From contig NZ_CP118605.1 of assembly GCF_029869925.1 (NCBI RefSeq), positions 1,674,001 through 1,738,000 on the forward strand: 64,000 bases of DNA, read 5' to 3'. How positions within the stretch are numbered: the stretch's first letter is position 1; every line of letters begins with the position of its first letter. Below are positions 44,937-59,862 of this stretch, piece after piece. The notes below the pieces were generated by a model. It was not told the DNA's origin and ran no database searches. It saw nothing but the letters and a program-made list of their open reading frames with translations. The position numbers and the translations under genes were made by a program. This stretch comes from Microbulbifer bruguierae. Its GTDB lineage: Bacteria; Pseudomonadota; Gammaproteobacteria; Pseudomonadales; Cellvibrionaceae.

Positions 44937-45541
44937 AATTCAAACAACTCCCTTGCATAGCGGACTGAGTTGTCGCGACGGAAACGATCTGGACCACACA
45001 GGTCTCTAAGCGAACAGGCTCGGCAGCGGCTATTGTCCGATATCGGCTTCGGCGTTTGGCCTAGCTCGATCAATGAGTGGCAGTTTTCAATCATCGAGAG
45101 AGTCAAATTACGTAGGTCAGGACTCAGCGCCACCAGCTCCCGCCGTCGAACTTCCCAGTACCAGATAGCGCCTTCAGTCACCTGAATGGAGCGCATTTCC
45201 TCGATACACAACGCCTGAGCACATACCTGAATGCGATCCCAGTCCACTAACTTGGGCTTACCCCGTTTGTATTCCACCGGGACAAAGCGCTCACTACCAT
45301 GAACTTCCAACAGGTCGAGCTTCCCTGTCAGACGAAGATGCTCCGAGCGCAACATTACACTGCGCTCAAAACGTACATCCTTGCGCTGCTCGGCTACACC
45401 GGAATCCACACGCTCGTGCAGTATCCTCCCTTCCGCGGTATAGCGATTTTCTGCCCACGCCTGCTCTATATGAATCAGCGCGAACTGCCGCGGACAGTAG
45501 GCGTAGTGCTGAAGTGCAGAAAGGGGCAGAAAATCGTCCAT
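44933..45541 (-). CDS. cas4: CRISPR-associated exonuclease Cas4 (type I-C)
   Basis: A 202-residue PD-(D/E)XK nuclease with an Fe-S cluster. The first Cys is in YAYCPRQFALIH (about residue 16) and the other three are in CRACSLRDLC near 172. The nuclease core has GKLDLLEVHG and VPVEYKRGKPK. It trims prespacers and selects those next to the PAM. It overlaps cas1 by 4 bp and starts 8 bp after cas7c. Confidence 0.96.
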   Translation of the reverse strand: MDDFLPLSALQHYAYCPRQFALIHIEQAWAENRYTAEGRILHERVDSGVAEQRKDVRFERSVMLRSEHLRLTGKLDLLEVHGSERFVPVEYKRGKPKLVDWDRIQVCAQALCIEEMRSIQVTEGAIWYWEVRRRELVALSPDLRNLTLSMIENCHSLIELGQTPKPISDNSRCRACSLRDLCGPDRFRRDNSVRYARELFEF

Positions 45542-45549
45542 AGTGCGAC

Positions 45550-46415
45550 CTACAGTTTTTCCTCGACGGACACCCCTACTGGCAGGGATTCAGCATCGAC
45601 CGTCACACGATAATCCTGGAAGCCACGAGCAGGAGAATCATCCTCACCTTCAACTCTCTCAACCTTGACTGATTCAAATAACTTGTGGGCCGGTGCATTA
45701 CCCATCGGATGATCGTGCTTGAACACGATCAGTTTCCGTGCGGACATTTCACCGCGCGCAGCGGAACGATCGTGTTCGAACATGTTGATGAACGCACGCC
45801 ACAGAAGCTCCAGATCGCCATCGGAAAATCCGGTGCGCTCGGCAAGTTTGGCCGATATGTATCCGTGGGCGCGGTAGAGACCATAAGGAACGATGTATTT
45901 TCGTCCCATAGTGCGCTCTTTCTCTAGATCCCGATCGTTGGTTACCGCCATGCGCGTGATGGAAACCTCCATGGGCACCACGGGATCAATCGAGGAAGCG
46001 AAAGCCATCTGGATGGGGCCTCGCACCTGGCCGGCGTTGATTTCAGTCGTCATCACGGCACCGAAGGCCCGCACATCAAAGAAATTTTTGCACATCCAGG
46101 CCGTCAACTCCCTGGCCTTGGCCTCCTCTTTTGGCAGTTTCTTGGGTACTGATTCAATATCAAGCGCTTCATAAGCCAGCTTGTGCTGGTTGTTCAACAC
46201 CGACTTTTCCTGCATGTAAATTTTGTAACCAGCCTCAGCTTCTTTCTCCAGACTCACATAATTGCGAATCTTCCTCTTCAGGCAGACATCGGTCACCAGG
46301 CCCTGGTTGGTTTCCGGGTCCAGGCGCGGCAAGTTACCGGCATCAGGATCACCGTTGGGGTTGCCATTGGTTACATCAAACAAAAAAACAAATTCATAGC
46401 GGTTAGTGATGGCAC

Positions 46416-46419
<4 letters not shown>
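45550..46419 (-). CDS. cas7: Cascade backbone protein Cas7c (Csd2)
   Basis: A 289-residue Cas7 family protein. [48 protein letters not shown] is the diagnostic Csd2/Csh2 N-terminal block, and RAFGAVM and [16 protein letters not shown] follow. Several copies line the crRNA in the type I-C surveillance complex. It overlaps the cas8c stop by 4 bp. Confidence 0.97.
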
Positions 46420-51168
<4,749 letters not shown>

Positions 51169-51181
51169 TGGATTTCTATCC

Positions 51182-51205
51182 TAAATTTTGATTAACCCAA
51201 ATTTA
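51182..51205. promoter_or_regulatory. Inverted repeat in the cas operon promoter region
   Basis: TAAATTT at 51182-51188 and AAATTTA at 51199-51205 are perfect 7-bp inverted arms 14 bp upstream of the cas3 start. The WYL regulator encoded upstream is a candidate binder. Alternatively it could be part of the 5' mRNA structure. Confidence 0.35.
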
Positions 51206-51290
51206 ACCGCAGCACCGTCAACTACAAACACTGCACAAATCCCCACGTAATCCCAATTGACATTCCAGGCGAAACCCAGGCGGTATGCGC

Positions 51291-52127
51291 TTAAAATAGC
51301 CACTGTTTAACGTCGTCATAGTTGACAAGTACCAGCTGCTGCGCCTCCGGTCGGCCCTCAAGCATTTTGGTATTCACCCGCATTTCCTGAAGCAAATAGT
51401 TCACCAGTGGAGCGCGGGTTGTCAGATGGAGTTGACCGTTTTCCAAGCCATAGTCGTGTTCCAGCACGGCCTTTTGCTCTTCACTGAGCCGGAAGTCCGG
51501 CTCCACAACCACAGTAACTAGCGTGCTCCAGTCGATATCACGCTCTGCGGTTTGTACTGAGTTATTCAATATCTCCGGCTGACCATGGAAGCGACTCAAG
51601 ACAAAGTCACGGTATTCACCGTTCTTTTCACACCAGGCGCGTAAATGCCAGCGGGGACCGGTATTGACGAAGGTGTGGGGGACAATCACGCGGCCCTCAC
51701 GGTCAGGGTTGGCGATGGAGCCGTAGTCCACCTCTACGCGGCGGGATTCGCGCAGGGCGCGCACCAGCGGACGTATGACCTCTGGAGTGACATTCCTGGG
51801 CGGGTGGGGAAGGATGAAATGCGGCAGGTATATCGAGGATTGATGTGAAAGGGGTTGTGCCTGGAAGCCACTCATCCAACTGAGATATTCCGCTACGTCG
51901 CCATTGATGTAATGGCAGCAGAAGTCGGCGCTGGGCAGGTTCGCCTTATCCTTGTGACGGTACTCCATCAGGTTTTCGGGAAAGGCTTTGCGGTATCGGT
52001 TAATTTCCGTACTGGCATGCTGTCGACTGATATCAAAGAAGTCGCATAGATGCTTTGTAGTGAGCCGACCTTCCCAGTATGCGATCAACTCAATGAGCCA
52101 GAAACGGCGGTTCTGTACTTCTTCCAT
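51291..52127 (-). CDS. WYL-domain transcriptional regulator of the CRISPR-Cas locus
   Basis: A 278-residue protein using ATG 52127 (MEEVQNRRFWLIELIAYWEGRL); an upstream TTG is also in frame. An N-terminal winged HTH (about residues 10-55: GRLTTKHLCDFFDISRQHASTEINRYRKAF) is followed by a WYL domain (about 120-200: ESRRVEVDYGSIAN...IVPHTFVNTGPRWHLRAWCEKNGEYRDFVLSRF). WYL regulators often adjoin cas operons and sense nucleic acid or nucleotide ligands. It is on the same strand as cas3 and ends 122 bp before it, so repression of the cas operon is a reasonable inference. Confidence 0.85.
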   Translation of the reverse strand: MEEVQNRRFWLIELIAYWEGRLTTKHLCDFFDISRQHASTEINRYRKAFPENLMEYRHKDKANLPSADFCCHYINGDVAEYLSWMSGFQAQPLSHQSSIYLPHFILPHPPRNVTPEVIRPLVRALRESRRVEVDYGSIANPDREGRVIVPHTFVNTGPRWHLRAWCEKNGEYRDFVLSRFHGQPEILNNSVQTAERDIDWSTLVTVVVEPDFRLSEEQKAVLEHDYGLENGQLHLTTRAPLVNYLLQEMRVNTKMLEGRPEAQQLVLVNYDDVKQWLF

Positions 52128-52511
52128 GGTGCTAACCGGGCCGCCTTTATTTTTGAGAACTGGTTGGCACCTTTTACGACATTGATAGAGGCGGGTCAAT
52201 TACACCCTGTTACGCCGAAATTTTGCACAAAACCGACAAAATCTCGTTTGAAACCTATCGCTTTTCCTGCGCATCGGCCTACCGTCTACCGATATCCCAA
52301 AATGACATAGTCACCAAGTTGAACGCCCATACCCGCTCCCCCATAATACCGCCCCCGATTGACAGGTACTTTTTTCACCTCTACAGACCGCGTTGACAAA
52401 CCCCGGCGTGAGGGTCAGGTAAGATCAACTGACCACCTCTATGTCGCCGCGCCCAACCCGGCTACTTTTTATACAAGTGCAACGCCGGCAGTAAGCCTGA
52501 ACGGACTACCT
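52128..52511. other. Divergent intergenic region between the WYL regulator and rsxA
   Basis: About 380 bp without a gene. It must contain promoters for both directions. On the plus strand I see the candidate listed at 52359-52387 and a further TTGACA at 52393 with TAAGAT 21 bp downstream, which is too widely spaced. The frame of rsxA is open upstream, but only the ATG at 52512 matches the family. Confidence 0.4.
52359..52387 (+). promoter_or_regulatory. Candidate rsx operon promoter
   Basis: TTGACA at 52359-52364 (perfect -35), 17-bp spacer, TACAGA at 52382-52387 (weak -10). It lies 125 bp before rsxA. Confidence 0.35.
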
Positions 52512-53087
52512 ATGACCGAATTTACCGTCATCCTGCTCTCCACCATCCTGGTGAACAACTATGTGCTGGTGCAGTTCCTCGGCCTGTGTCCGTTCATGGG
52601 GGTTTCCAACAAGCTGGAAACAGCCATCGGCATGGCCGGCGCCACGACCTTTGTGTTGACCCTGGCAGCCATCTGTTCCTATCTGGTGAATACCTACCTG
52701 CTCGAACCCTTCGGCATGGAATACCTGCGCACCATTTCCTTCATTCTGGTGATCGCGGTGGTAGTGCAGTTTGCGCGGATGTTTATCGAGAAAACCAGCC
52801 CGCTCCTGTACCGGGTGCTGGGGGTTTTCCTTCCCCTTATCACCACCAACTGCGCGGTGCTGGGCGTGGCGCTGCAGAATACCCTGAAGGCAAACAATTT
52901 TGTCCAATCCACCCTGTACGGATTCGGCGCGGCGGTGGGATTTTCCCTGGTATTGATCCTATTCTCCGCCATGCGTGAACGCCTTGCGATGGCCGACGTG
53001 CCCAAACCCTTCAAGGGCGCGGCCATCGGTATGATGACGGCGGGACTGATGTCCCTGGCCTTTATGGGCTTTAGCGGATTGGTATAA
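52512..53087 (+). CDS. rsxA: Rsx/Rnf electron-transport complex subunit A
   Basis: A 191-residue membrane protein starting at ATG 52512 ([38 protein letters not shown]), the conserved RsxA/RnfA start. Six membrane helices. The conserved Cys in FLGLCPFMG and in [12 protein letters not shown] lie in the membrane and are thought to bind a [2Fe-2S] cluster shared with RsxE. First gene of rsxABCDGE. In E. coli the complex keeps SoxR reduced; in other bacteria it links ferredoxin/NADH to an ion gradient. Confidence 0.96.
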   Translation: MTEFTVILLSTILVNNYVLVQFLGLCPFMGVSNKLETAIGMAGATTFVLTLAAICSYLVNTYLLEPFGMEYLRTISFILVIAVVVQFARMFIEKTSPLLYRVLGVFLPLITTNCAVLGVALQNTLKANNFVQSTLYGFGAAVGFSLVLILFSAMRERLAMADVPKPFKGAAIGMMTAGLMSLAFMGFSGLV

Positions 53088-53100
53088 GGAGGAGGCGATA

Positions 53101-53709
53101 ATGGAATGGCTGTCTGACGTATCCACGCCCCTGCTGGTTCTCGGCGGAATGGCACTTATTTTCGGTGGCCTGCTGGGCTTTGCCGCGGTGCGTTTCAAGG
53201 TGGAGGGTGACCCTATCGTCGACCAGATCGACGCCCTGCTACCCCAAACTCAGTGCGGCCAGTGCGGCCACCCGGGCTGCCGCCCCTACGCCGAGGCCAT
53301 CGCCAATGGCGAGGCCATCAACAAATGCCCCCCCGGTGGCCAGGCCACCATCAATGAACTCGCCAACCTGCTGGACGTGGAAGCTCCGGCCCTGGATGCC
53401 GAGCATGGGGTAGAAGACGTCAAGAAAGTGGCGTTTATCCGCGAGGCGGAGTGCATCGGCTGCACCAAGTGCATCCAGGCCTGCCCGGTCGACGCCATCG
53501 TCGGCGCCGCCAAGCAGATGCACACGGTGATTGTGGACGAGTGCACCGGCTGCGACCTGTGTGTGGAACCCTGCCCGGTGGACTGTATCGATATGGTGCC
53601 ATTGGAGACGAGCCTACAGCAGTGGCACCCGAACAAACCCAAAGACGGTATTCAATTGATCGCCAGTGACAGACCCGACCTGCACCTCGATGACCGGAGT
53701 GCAGCATGA
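53101..53709 (+). CDS. rsxB: Rsx/Rnf complex ferredoxin subunit B
   Basis: A 202-residue protein with AAGGAGG upstream. An N-terminal membrane helix (about residues 8-28) is followed by a four-Cys domain ([17 protein letters not shown]...NKCPPGG) that binds one 4Fe-4S cluster. Two ferredoxin motifs, [16 protein letters not shown] and [16 protein letters not shown], bind two more. It passes electrons between RsxC and RsxG/D. Its stop overlaps the rsxC start by 4 bp. Confidence 0.96.
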   Translation: MEWLSDVSTPLLVLGGMALIFGGLLGFAAVRFKVEGDPIVDQIDALLPQTQCGQCGHPGCRPYAEAIANGEAINKCPPGGQATINELANLLDVEAPALDAEHGVEDVKKVAFIREAECIGCTKCIQACPVDAIVGAAKQMHTVIVDECTGCDLCVEPCPVDCIDMVPLETSLQQWHPNKPKDGIQLIASDRPDLHLDDRSAA

Positions 53710-55889
53710 GCCAGGTAGATGAAAGGCACCACGCCAACGAGCACCGTGCGGCCCGCGAAGCGCACCTGATCGCCAGTGAAAAAGCCCGGGATCTGTCCCG
53801 CGAGCTGAAGATCAACGATTTCCACGGCGGCATCCACCCGCCGGAAAACAAGCATCAATCCACCGCCGAGCCCATAGGTAGCATTCCGCTGGCGGAAGAT
53901 TTGATCGTGCCGCTGAATCAGCATATCGGCGCCACCGCCATTCCGCTGGTCAAGCTCGGCGACCTGGTATTGAAAGGCCAGAAGATTGCCGAGGCCGACG
54001 GTCCGGTAAGCTGCCCGGTACACGCGCCCTCTTCCGGCAAGGTGGTTGCCATTGAGCCGATGACGGTGCCCCACCCCTCCGGCATGGTGGCGGACTGTAT
54101 CCAGATCCGCACCGACGGCCGCGATGAATGGTGTGCGCTCACTCCGCTGGCGGACTACAAAAATCGTGATGCGGAAGAACTCTTGGAGCAGATCCGCAAC
54201 TCCGGTATCGCCGGCATGGGCGGTGCAGGCTTCCCCACCGCGGTGAAACTCAGCCCCCGCGGCGGCGCGGTCATCGACACCCTGATCATTAACGGTACCG
54301 AGTGCGAGCCCTATATCACCGCGGACGATATGCTGATGCGCGAGCGCGCCGGTGAAATCATCGGTGGTGTGGAAATACTTGCGCACCTGCTGGACCAGCC
54401 AGAGCGGGTACTCATCGGTATCGAGGACAACAAGCCGGAAGCCATCGCCGCCATGAAACAGGCCGCGGAAGGTACCCGCTTCCATGTGGTGGTCTTCCCT
54501 ACCAAGTATCCGTCCGGTGGTGAAAAGCAGCTGATCCAGATTCTGACCGGGCGCGAAGTACCCAATGAGGGCCTGCCGGCCAATGTGGGCATCGTGTGCC
54601 AGAACGTGGGCACCGCACGCGCGGTATTCCGTGCAGTCACCCTGGGCGAACCGCTGATCAGCCGTGTGACGACGGTGGTGGGGGAATCCCTGGCCCGCCA
54701 GCGCAATATCGAGGTACCTCTCGGCACCCCCATTCGCCATATCCTGGAAAACCACGGTATCGACCGCAAACAACTGCAGCGTATCGTGATCGGCGGGCCA
54801 ATGATGGGTTACACCGTCGAGGACGAAAACGCGCCGGTGGTAAAAACCACCAACTGTATTCTCGCGCCCACCTATCAAGAGCTGCCACCACCGCCGCCGG
54901 CGCAGGCCTGTATCCGCTGCGGCCTGTGTGCAGAGGCCTGCCCCGCCAGCCTGCTGCCCCAGCAGCTTTACTGGTATGCGCGCGCCGAGGACCGCGAAAA
55001 GCTCCAGGCTTACAATCTGTTCGACTGCATCGAGTGCGGCGCCTGCTCCTATGTGTGCCCCTCCAGTATTCCACTGGTGCAGTACTATCGCGCCGCCAAG
55101 GGCGATATCCGCGAAGCGCGACTGGAAAAGGAAAAGGCCGATCGTGCGCGCGAGCGCTTCGAGTATCGCAAGCTGCGCCTGGAAAAGGCCGAGCAGGAAA
55201 AAGAAGCCAAACGCCTGGCGCGCAAGATAGCCGCGGAAGAAGCCCGCAAGCAGCGCGAGCAGAACGCCGACTCTCCGGAGGCGCAGGCCGCCAAGCAGGA
55301 ATCCGATGTCGTCGCCGCGGCTATGGCACGGGTAAAGGCCAAACAGGCCTCTCCGGAGCAGCAGCTGGCCCGGGCCCAGCGCACACTCACCAGTGCCGAG
55401 CACAGAGTGGAGCGGATGTTACAGAAAGTGGCCGAGGCGGACGAAGCGCAGCGCCCACAACTGGAAGCGCAGCTGAAGACCGCCGAGCTGAAACTTCAGG
55501 ACGCCCGCGACAAGCTGGCCGAAGCCCAAAAACAGAACGCACAACCGGCTGCGTCGACACCGGCATCGGATCTATCCCCGGCCGCAGCCAGCGACGCGGA
55601 ACCGTCCATCGCCGAAGACAAACTGACCGTGGCCGGCGCTTCGTCCTCAGCCGCAAATGCCGCCATTGAGAAAGCCAGGGCCGCTGCCGCCGCCCGCGCC
55701 AGCATGAGCCCTCAGGAAAAGCTCACTTCGGAAATCGACGCGCTGAAAAAAAGGGTGGCAAAGGCCGAAGCGCGGCTGCAAAAAGCCCGCAGTGAAGACG
55801 ACCCCAACACCGCCGCGTTTGAAACTGCGCTTAGCAAACTGCAGGACAAGCTGGCAGACAAACAGCAACAGGCCGGCGAGCAGGACTGA
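53706..55889 (+). CDS. rsxC: Rsx/Rnf complex NADH-binding subunit C
   Basis: A 727-residue peripheral protein. The NADH/FMN-binding region has [13 protein letters not shown] (about residue 172) and [14 protein letters not shown] (about 197). Two 4Fe-4S motifs follow: [17 protein letters not shown] near 402 and [16 protein letters not shown] near 441. The last 250 residues are a long charged coiled-coil tail rich in Ala, Glu, Lys and Arg, as in E. coli RsxC. It overlaps rsxB by 4 bp; rsxD begins 24 bp after its stop. Confidence 0.96.
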   Translation: MSQVDERHHANEHRAAREAHLIASEKARDLSRELKINDFHGGIHPPENKHQSTAEPIGSIPLAEDLIVPLNQHIGATAIPLVKLGDLVLKGQKIAEADGPVSCPVHAPSSGKVVAIEPMTVPHPSGMVADCIQIRTDGRDEWCALTPLADYKNRDAEELLEQIRNSGIAGMGGAGFPTAVKLSPRGGAVIDTLIINGTECEPYITADDMLMRERAGEIIGGVEILAHLLDQPERVLIGIEDNKPEAIAAMKQAAEGTRFHVVVFPTKYPSGGEKQLIQILTGREVPNEGLPANVGIVCQNVGTARAVFRAVTLGEPLISRVTTVVGESLARQRNIEVPLGTPIRHILENHGIDRKQLQRIVIGGPMMGYTVEDENAPVVKTTNCILAPTYQELPPPPPAQACIRCGLCAEACPASLLPQQLYWYARAEDREKLQAYNLFDCIECGACSYVCPSSIPLVQYYRAAKGDIREARLEKEKADRARERFEYRKLRLEKAEQEKEAKRLARKIAAEEARKQREQNADSPEAQAAKQESDVVAAAMARVKAKQASPEQQLARAQRTLTSAEHRVERMLQKVAEADEAQRPQLEAQLKTAELKLQDARDKLAEAQKQNAQPAASTPASDLSPAAASDAEPSIAEDKLTVAGASSSAANAAIEKARAAAAARASMSPQEKLTSEIDALKKRVAKAEARLQKARSEDDPNTAAFETALSKLQDKLADKQQQAGEQD

Positions 55890-55913
55890 GGCGAGGGAGA
55901 AAAGAGAAATACC

Positions 55914-56966
55914 ATGTCCCTGATGCGAATCACATCCCCCCACGCCCACTCGGGCCAGAGCACCGCCAAGGTGATGCTGCAGGTGGCCGCCGCCACCATA
56001 CCCGGCATACTGGCGCTGGTGATCTACTTTGGCGTGGGTGTCCTGATCAATATCGCCCTGTGTGTCGCCACCGCGCTGGTCACCGAAGCCGCGGTCATGA
56101 AACTGCGCAATCGCCCCGTGGGCTTTTACCTGAAGGACTACAGCGCCCTGGTAACAGCCCTGTTGCTGGGTATTGCCCTGCCCCCCTACTGCGCCTGGTG
56201 GCTGCCGGTATTGGGCGCCTTCGTCGCTATCGCACTGGCAAAACAACTGTACGGCGGCATGGGCTACAATCCGTTCAACCCCGCGATGGTGGGCTACGTG
56301 GTACTGCTGATCAGCTATCCGGTAGAGATGACCCGCTGGGTAGCGCCGGCTGAGCTGATCCATGGCACCCCCGACCTGAAAGAAACCTTCGCCCTGATCT
56401 TCGGCCATATGAATGTGGACGGTTTCACCCGCGCCACACCGCTGGAAATCGTTCGCCACAACGAATCTACCATTCTCGCCCAGCTATACCAGATGGAACC
56501 AGTGTTCAGCCAGGGTAACGTCGCCGGTATCGGCTGGGAGATGGCCAACCTCGGCTTCCTGCTGGGCGGCCTGTTCCTGCTGTACCGCCGTTTGATTACC
56601 TGGCACGCACCGGTGGCTATGCTCGCCACCCTGGCCATCCTTTCTGTAGTGTTTTACGACGGGGGCAGCTCCCTGAGTGAGGGCTCACCACTGCTGCATC
56701 TGTTTTCCGGTGCCACCATGCTCGGGGCCTTCTTTATCGTTACCGATCCGGTAAGCGGTTGCACCAGCAACAAGGGCCGGCTGATTTTTGGCGCCGGCGT
56801 AGGACTGCTGGTGTTCGTGATCCGCGCCTGGGGCGCCTATCCGGATGCGGTGGCGTTTGCGGTGCTGCTGATGAACTTCGCCGCACCCTTTATCGATAAC
56901 TACACGCTGCCGCGCACCTATGGCCACAAGGCCGCGCGCAAGGCCACCGACCTGGAGGAACAGTGA
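55914..56966 (+). CDS. rsxD: Rsx/Rnf complex subunit D
   Basis: A 350-residue membrane protein with about nine to ten helices. GFTRATPLEIVRHN near residue 180 holds the Thr that is covalently flavinylated with FMN in this family. GYNPFNPAMVGYVVLLISYP and FFIVTDPVSGCTSNKGRLIFG are RnfD/NqrB signatures. It overlaps the rsxG start by 4 bp. Confidence 0.95.
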   Translation: MSLMRITSPHAHSGQSTAKVMLQVAAATIPGILALVIYFGVGVLINIALCVATALVTEAAVMKLRNRPVGFYLKDYSALVTALLLGIALPPYCAWWLPVLGAFVAIALAKQLYGGMGYNPFNPAMVGYVVLLISYPVEMTRWVAPAELIHGTPDLKETFALIFGHMNVDGFTRATPLEIVRHNESTILAQLYQMEPVFSQGNVAGIGWEMANLGFLLGGLFLLYRRLITWHAPVAMLATLAILSVVFYDGGSSLSEGSPLLHLFSGATMLGAFFIVTDPVSGCTSNKGRLIFGAGVGLLVFVIRAWGAYPDAVAFAVLLMNFAAPFIDNYTLPRTYGHKAARKATDLEEQ

Positions 56967-57697
56967 TGCTGAAGCGCTCCATCGGTTCCAATGCGGTGGT
57001 ACTGGCCCTGTTCGCCCTCGCCACCGCCGGCACCCTCGCCATCACCCAGATCACCACCAAAGAGCCCATCGAGCGGGCTATCCGAGAGGCGTCGGCCAGG
57101 GCGCTGTTGGAGATCATCCCCATCGAGCGCCACAGCAACGACCTGCTGGTGGACACCTATCCCATTCCCAAACAGTACTGGGCACTGCTGGGGTTGAAGC
57201 AGCAGGCGGATATCAACCTGGCCCGGCAAGCTGACGGCCGTGTGACGGCCGTGATCATCCCCGCCGTCGCTCCGGATGGCTACTCCGGCCCCATCCGTTT
57301 GCTGGTTGGGGTCAATTTCGACGGCACCATAGCCGGAGTACGGGTCACCAGTCACGCAGAAACACCCGGTCTCGGCGATAAGGTGGAAGTGAAGAAAAGC
57401 GACTGGATACTCTCGTTCAATGGCAAGTCCCTACAGGATCCGGGACGGGACATGTGGGCGGTAGAGAAAGACGGCGGCGCCTTCGATCAGTTCACTGGTG
57501 CCACCATTACCCCGCGCGCCGTGGTCAATCAGGTGCGCAGGGTGCTCGACTTTGTGAAGGAGCATCACCAGGAAATTTTCACTGCGCCGGTGTCCAACCG
57601 CGCCGTTGAGGTCGCGCAGCCGCAGGCTTCCGACGGGGAAAAGTCCGCTAACGGTAACGGGGCAAGCAGTAAGAAAAACAACGGGGAGAACAACTGA
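56963..57697 (+). CDS. rsxG: Rsx/Rnf complex subunit G
   Basis: A 244-residue protein with one N-terminal membrane helix (about residues 8-28) and a periplasmic FMN-binding domain. [23 protein letters not shown] near residue 180 carries the Thr of the [S/T]GAT motif that receives FMN from ApbE-type transferases. The C-terminal 35 residues are low-complexity ([18 protein letters not shown]). It shares its last base with the first base of rsxE. Confidence 0.95.
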   Translation: MMLKRSIGSNAVVLALFALATAGTLAITQITTKEPIERAIREASARALLEIIPIERHSNDLLVDTYPIPKQYWALLGLKQQADINLARQADGRVTAVIIPAVAPDGYSGPIRLLVGVNFDGTIAGVRVTSHAETPGLGDKVEVKKSDWILSFNGKSLQDPGRDMWAVEKDGGAFDQFTGATITPRAVVNQVRRVLDFVKEHHQEIFTAPVSNRAVEVAQPQASDGEKSANGNGASSKKNNGENN

Positions 57698-58422
57698 TGG
57701 CCACCCCAGGCTCAACACCCAACTACAGCGAAATCACCCACAACGGTCTGTGGAAAAACAACCCTGCACTGGTGCAGTTGCTCGGGCTCTGTCCGCTGCT
57801 GGCGGTCACCGGTTCGGTGGTCAATGCCATCGGTCTGGGCCTTGCCACCACCGCGGTACTGGCCTGCTCCAACCTGGCGGTGTCCCTGGTACGTCACCAG
57901 ATGCCGGAGACCGTGCGGCTGCCTGCGTCGGTGATGATTATCGCCACCTTTGTCACCTGTGCCGAACTGTTGATGAAAGCCTTTACCTACGAACTCTATC
58001 TGGTGCTGGGCATTTTCATTCCACTGATCGTGACCAACTGTGCAATTCTCGGCCGCGCCGATGCCTTTGCCAGCAAGAATCCGGTACTGCCGTCCCTATT
58101 GGATGGACTTATGATGGGACTCGGGTTCAGTGCGGTGCTTGTTGTGATCGGTGCGGTGCGGGAAATTATCGGTCGCGGCACCTTATTCAGTGACATGGAA
58201 CTGCTGCTCGGCCCGGTCGCCGCAAACTGGGCCATTCCGGTCATGGGACAGGACTACTCCGGGTTTCTGGTGGCGGTACTGCCGCCGGGAGCCTTTCTTG
58301 TGGCGGGTTTGCTGATTGCGGCCAAAAATGCCATTGATGCCGGAATTGAACGGCGGCGCAACACTTCGGTAAAAATTGTCAGCGGCAGCAAGCGTGTGCG
58401 CACCACAGGAAAAATCCAGTAA
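57697..58422 (+). CDS. rsxE: Rsx/Rnf complex subunit E
   Basis: A 241-residue membrane protein with six helices and homologous to Rsx[25 protein letters not shown] and [19 protein letters not shown] carry the two Cys that match those of RsxA. It ends the operon. In E. coli nth follows; here a terminator at 58455 closes the operon and nth is absent. Confidence 0.95.
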   Translation: MATPGSTPNYSEITHNGLWKNNPALVQLLGLCPLLAVTGSVVNAIGLGLATTAVLACSNLAVSLVRHQMPETVRLPASVMIIATFVTCAELLMKAFTYELYLVLGIFIPLIVTNCAILGRADAFASKNPVLPSLLDGLMMGLGFSAVLVVIGAVREIIGRGTLFSDMELLLGPVAANWAIPVMGQDYSGFLVAVLPPGAFLVAGLLIAAKNAIDAGIERRRNTSVKIVSGSKRVRTTGKIQ

Positions 58423-58454
58423 CGTTCTCACTGAATAGATCCACTATATTCCGC

Positions 58455-58492
58455 AAAAAATGCCGGCCTGGTGAACAGCGCCGGCATTTTTT
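58455..58492. terminator. Intrinsic terminator of the rsx operon
   Basis: AAAAAATGCCGGC, 12-nt loop, GCCGGCATTTTTTAT: perfect 7-bp GC core extended by A-T pairs, with T6. It starts 33 bp after the rsxE stop. Confidence 0.9.
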
Positions 58493-58888
58493 ATAGACCC
58501 AAAGAAAATCATTTCTCAATTTCCGAACAATGATTCAAACAATTTCCCATGTAATGGAATGTAATGGGATTTTATTCACAATAACAAAAACCTGAGTAGC
58601 CAACCTTCACCGTCACGTTAAAATAGTGCGACCGTTTGATAGTGCCTAACCGGTCACAGCCACTCATGGCATTTGGTCCAAGACATTCGTTAGACTGATT
58701 CACAGAATAAACCGGCAAATTAAACCCTGCCGATCAACGGGAACGACTGGAAGCTTCTACGGGCGGATCACTGTGTACAGGCAACGTCGCCAACACCCCT
58801 CTATCAATAACGTTAATTTTATCCGGAATTTGTACTACCTGATTTCCGATAGTTTTCTGCTTTATCCAGCACAGGAATTACCGTCATC
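58493..58888. other. Intergenic region upstream of the TetR-type gene
   Basis: About 395 bp, AT-rich in the first 120 bp, no credible ORF and no clear operator palindrome. The promoter of the TetR gene is presumably here. I see no confident -10/-35 pair. Confidence 0.4.
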
Positions 58889-59608
58889 ATGACTGTAGAC
58901 AATGGAAAGTCTGAACTGGTCTATCAAGGGCGTCGCGCCCAGCGCGCCGATAGCCGTCAACGCCGCAAAGCGATCCTTGAGGGCACATTGCGACTGATCG
59001 TAAAAGAAGGTATCCGCGGTATCCGCCACCGCGCAGTCGCCCGGGAAGCGGCAGTCCCCCTTGCCGCGACCACGTATTACTTCAAAGACCTGAATGATCT
59101 TATCAGCGACTCCTTTACCTATTTCGTAGAAAAGAATGTTATGGAGACCCGGCAACTGCAGGACGACAGTTTCGCCGCGGCCCGTCAGCTCACACCGGAA
59201 CAGCTGGCCTCGGCTGCCGGCCGCCGCCAGCTGATTCAACAACTCACCCGCTTTGTCCTGAACCACATCCGCGCCCAGGCCAGTAGCCGCGACAACCGCA
59301 TCATTGAACTTGCCTTCAAGAACGAGGCCCTGCGCAATGAACAGTTGACCAAGGCGGTGCGCATGGCCAACCAGGCCATTCAGAATCTGATCGTGGAATT
59401 CTTTGAATTGCTGCAGTTGGCCGATCCCCTCGCCGCTGCGCAGGTTGTACACGGCACTATCCTCAACCTCGAATTCCAGGTACTCAGTGGCGCAATCTCC
59501 ATCGATTCGCCCCTGCTGGAGCGCTCGGTATCCATGATGATCAAAGGTATAATTCCGGCACAAGCAGAGACCCTGGCGCCGCAAATCCTGCCATCAAAAA
59601 CGGCCTGA
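58889..59608 (+). CDS. TetR-family transcriptional regulator
   Basis: A 239-residue protein. The N-terminal TetR HTH is at about residues 22-70 (SRQRRKAILEGTLRLIVKEGIRGIRHRAVAREAAVPLAATTYYFKDLNDLISDSFTYF). The rest is the all-helical ligand/dimer domain, unassigned. It has no divergent or adjacent partner within 250 bp, so the target is unknown. The start ATG 58889 has AGGA 13 bases upstream. Confidence 0.88.
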   Translation: MTVDNGKSELVYQGRRAQRADSRQRRKAILEGTLRLIVKEGIRGIRHRAVAREAAVPLAATTYYFKDLNDLISDSFTYFVEKNVMETRQLQDDSFAAARQLTPEQLASAAGRRQLIQQLTRFVLNHIRAQASSRDNRIIELAFKNEALRNEQLTKAVRMANQAIQNLIVEFFELLQLADPLAAAQVVHGTILNLEFQVLSGAISIDSPLLERSVSMMIKGIIPAQAETLAPQILPSKTA

Positions 59609-59862
59609 CAGCCCCCAGCGGCGATCTTCTCCGCGCCTTCGCAGGCAGCTTAAAACTGCCTGCGACCTCTTCACTCCCCGACTGACTTCAGCTCACAGCA
59701 GAACTCCTCGAAGCCGCAATCTGCCGCGGCTGAAACGCAAAACCTTCCTTTCCGTCCCACAAGGGCTGGCGCAATTTACTCGGTATCCGCGGCACAAAAT
59801 ATTCGTGACTACAATGAGCGACTAGACTGATAGTGATAACACCGGATGTTTGAACGAGTGCC

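Noticed and set aside
52393..52425. Second sigma-70 promoter before rsxA (TTGACA and TAAGAT)
   Set aside because: Spacing of 21 bp is outside the normal 16-19 bp range.
53652..55403. 583-codon antisense ORF opposite rsxC
   Set aside because: Shadow frame of rsxC, whose ferredoxin and NADH motifs are certain. No domain in the antisense product.
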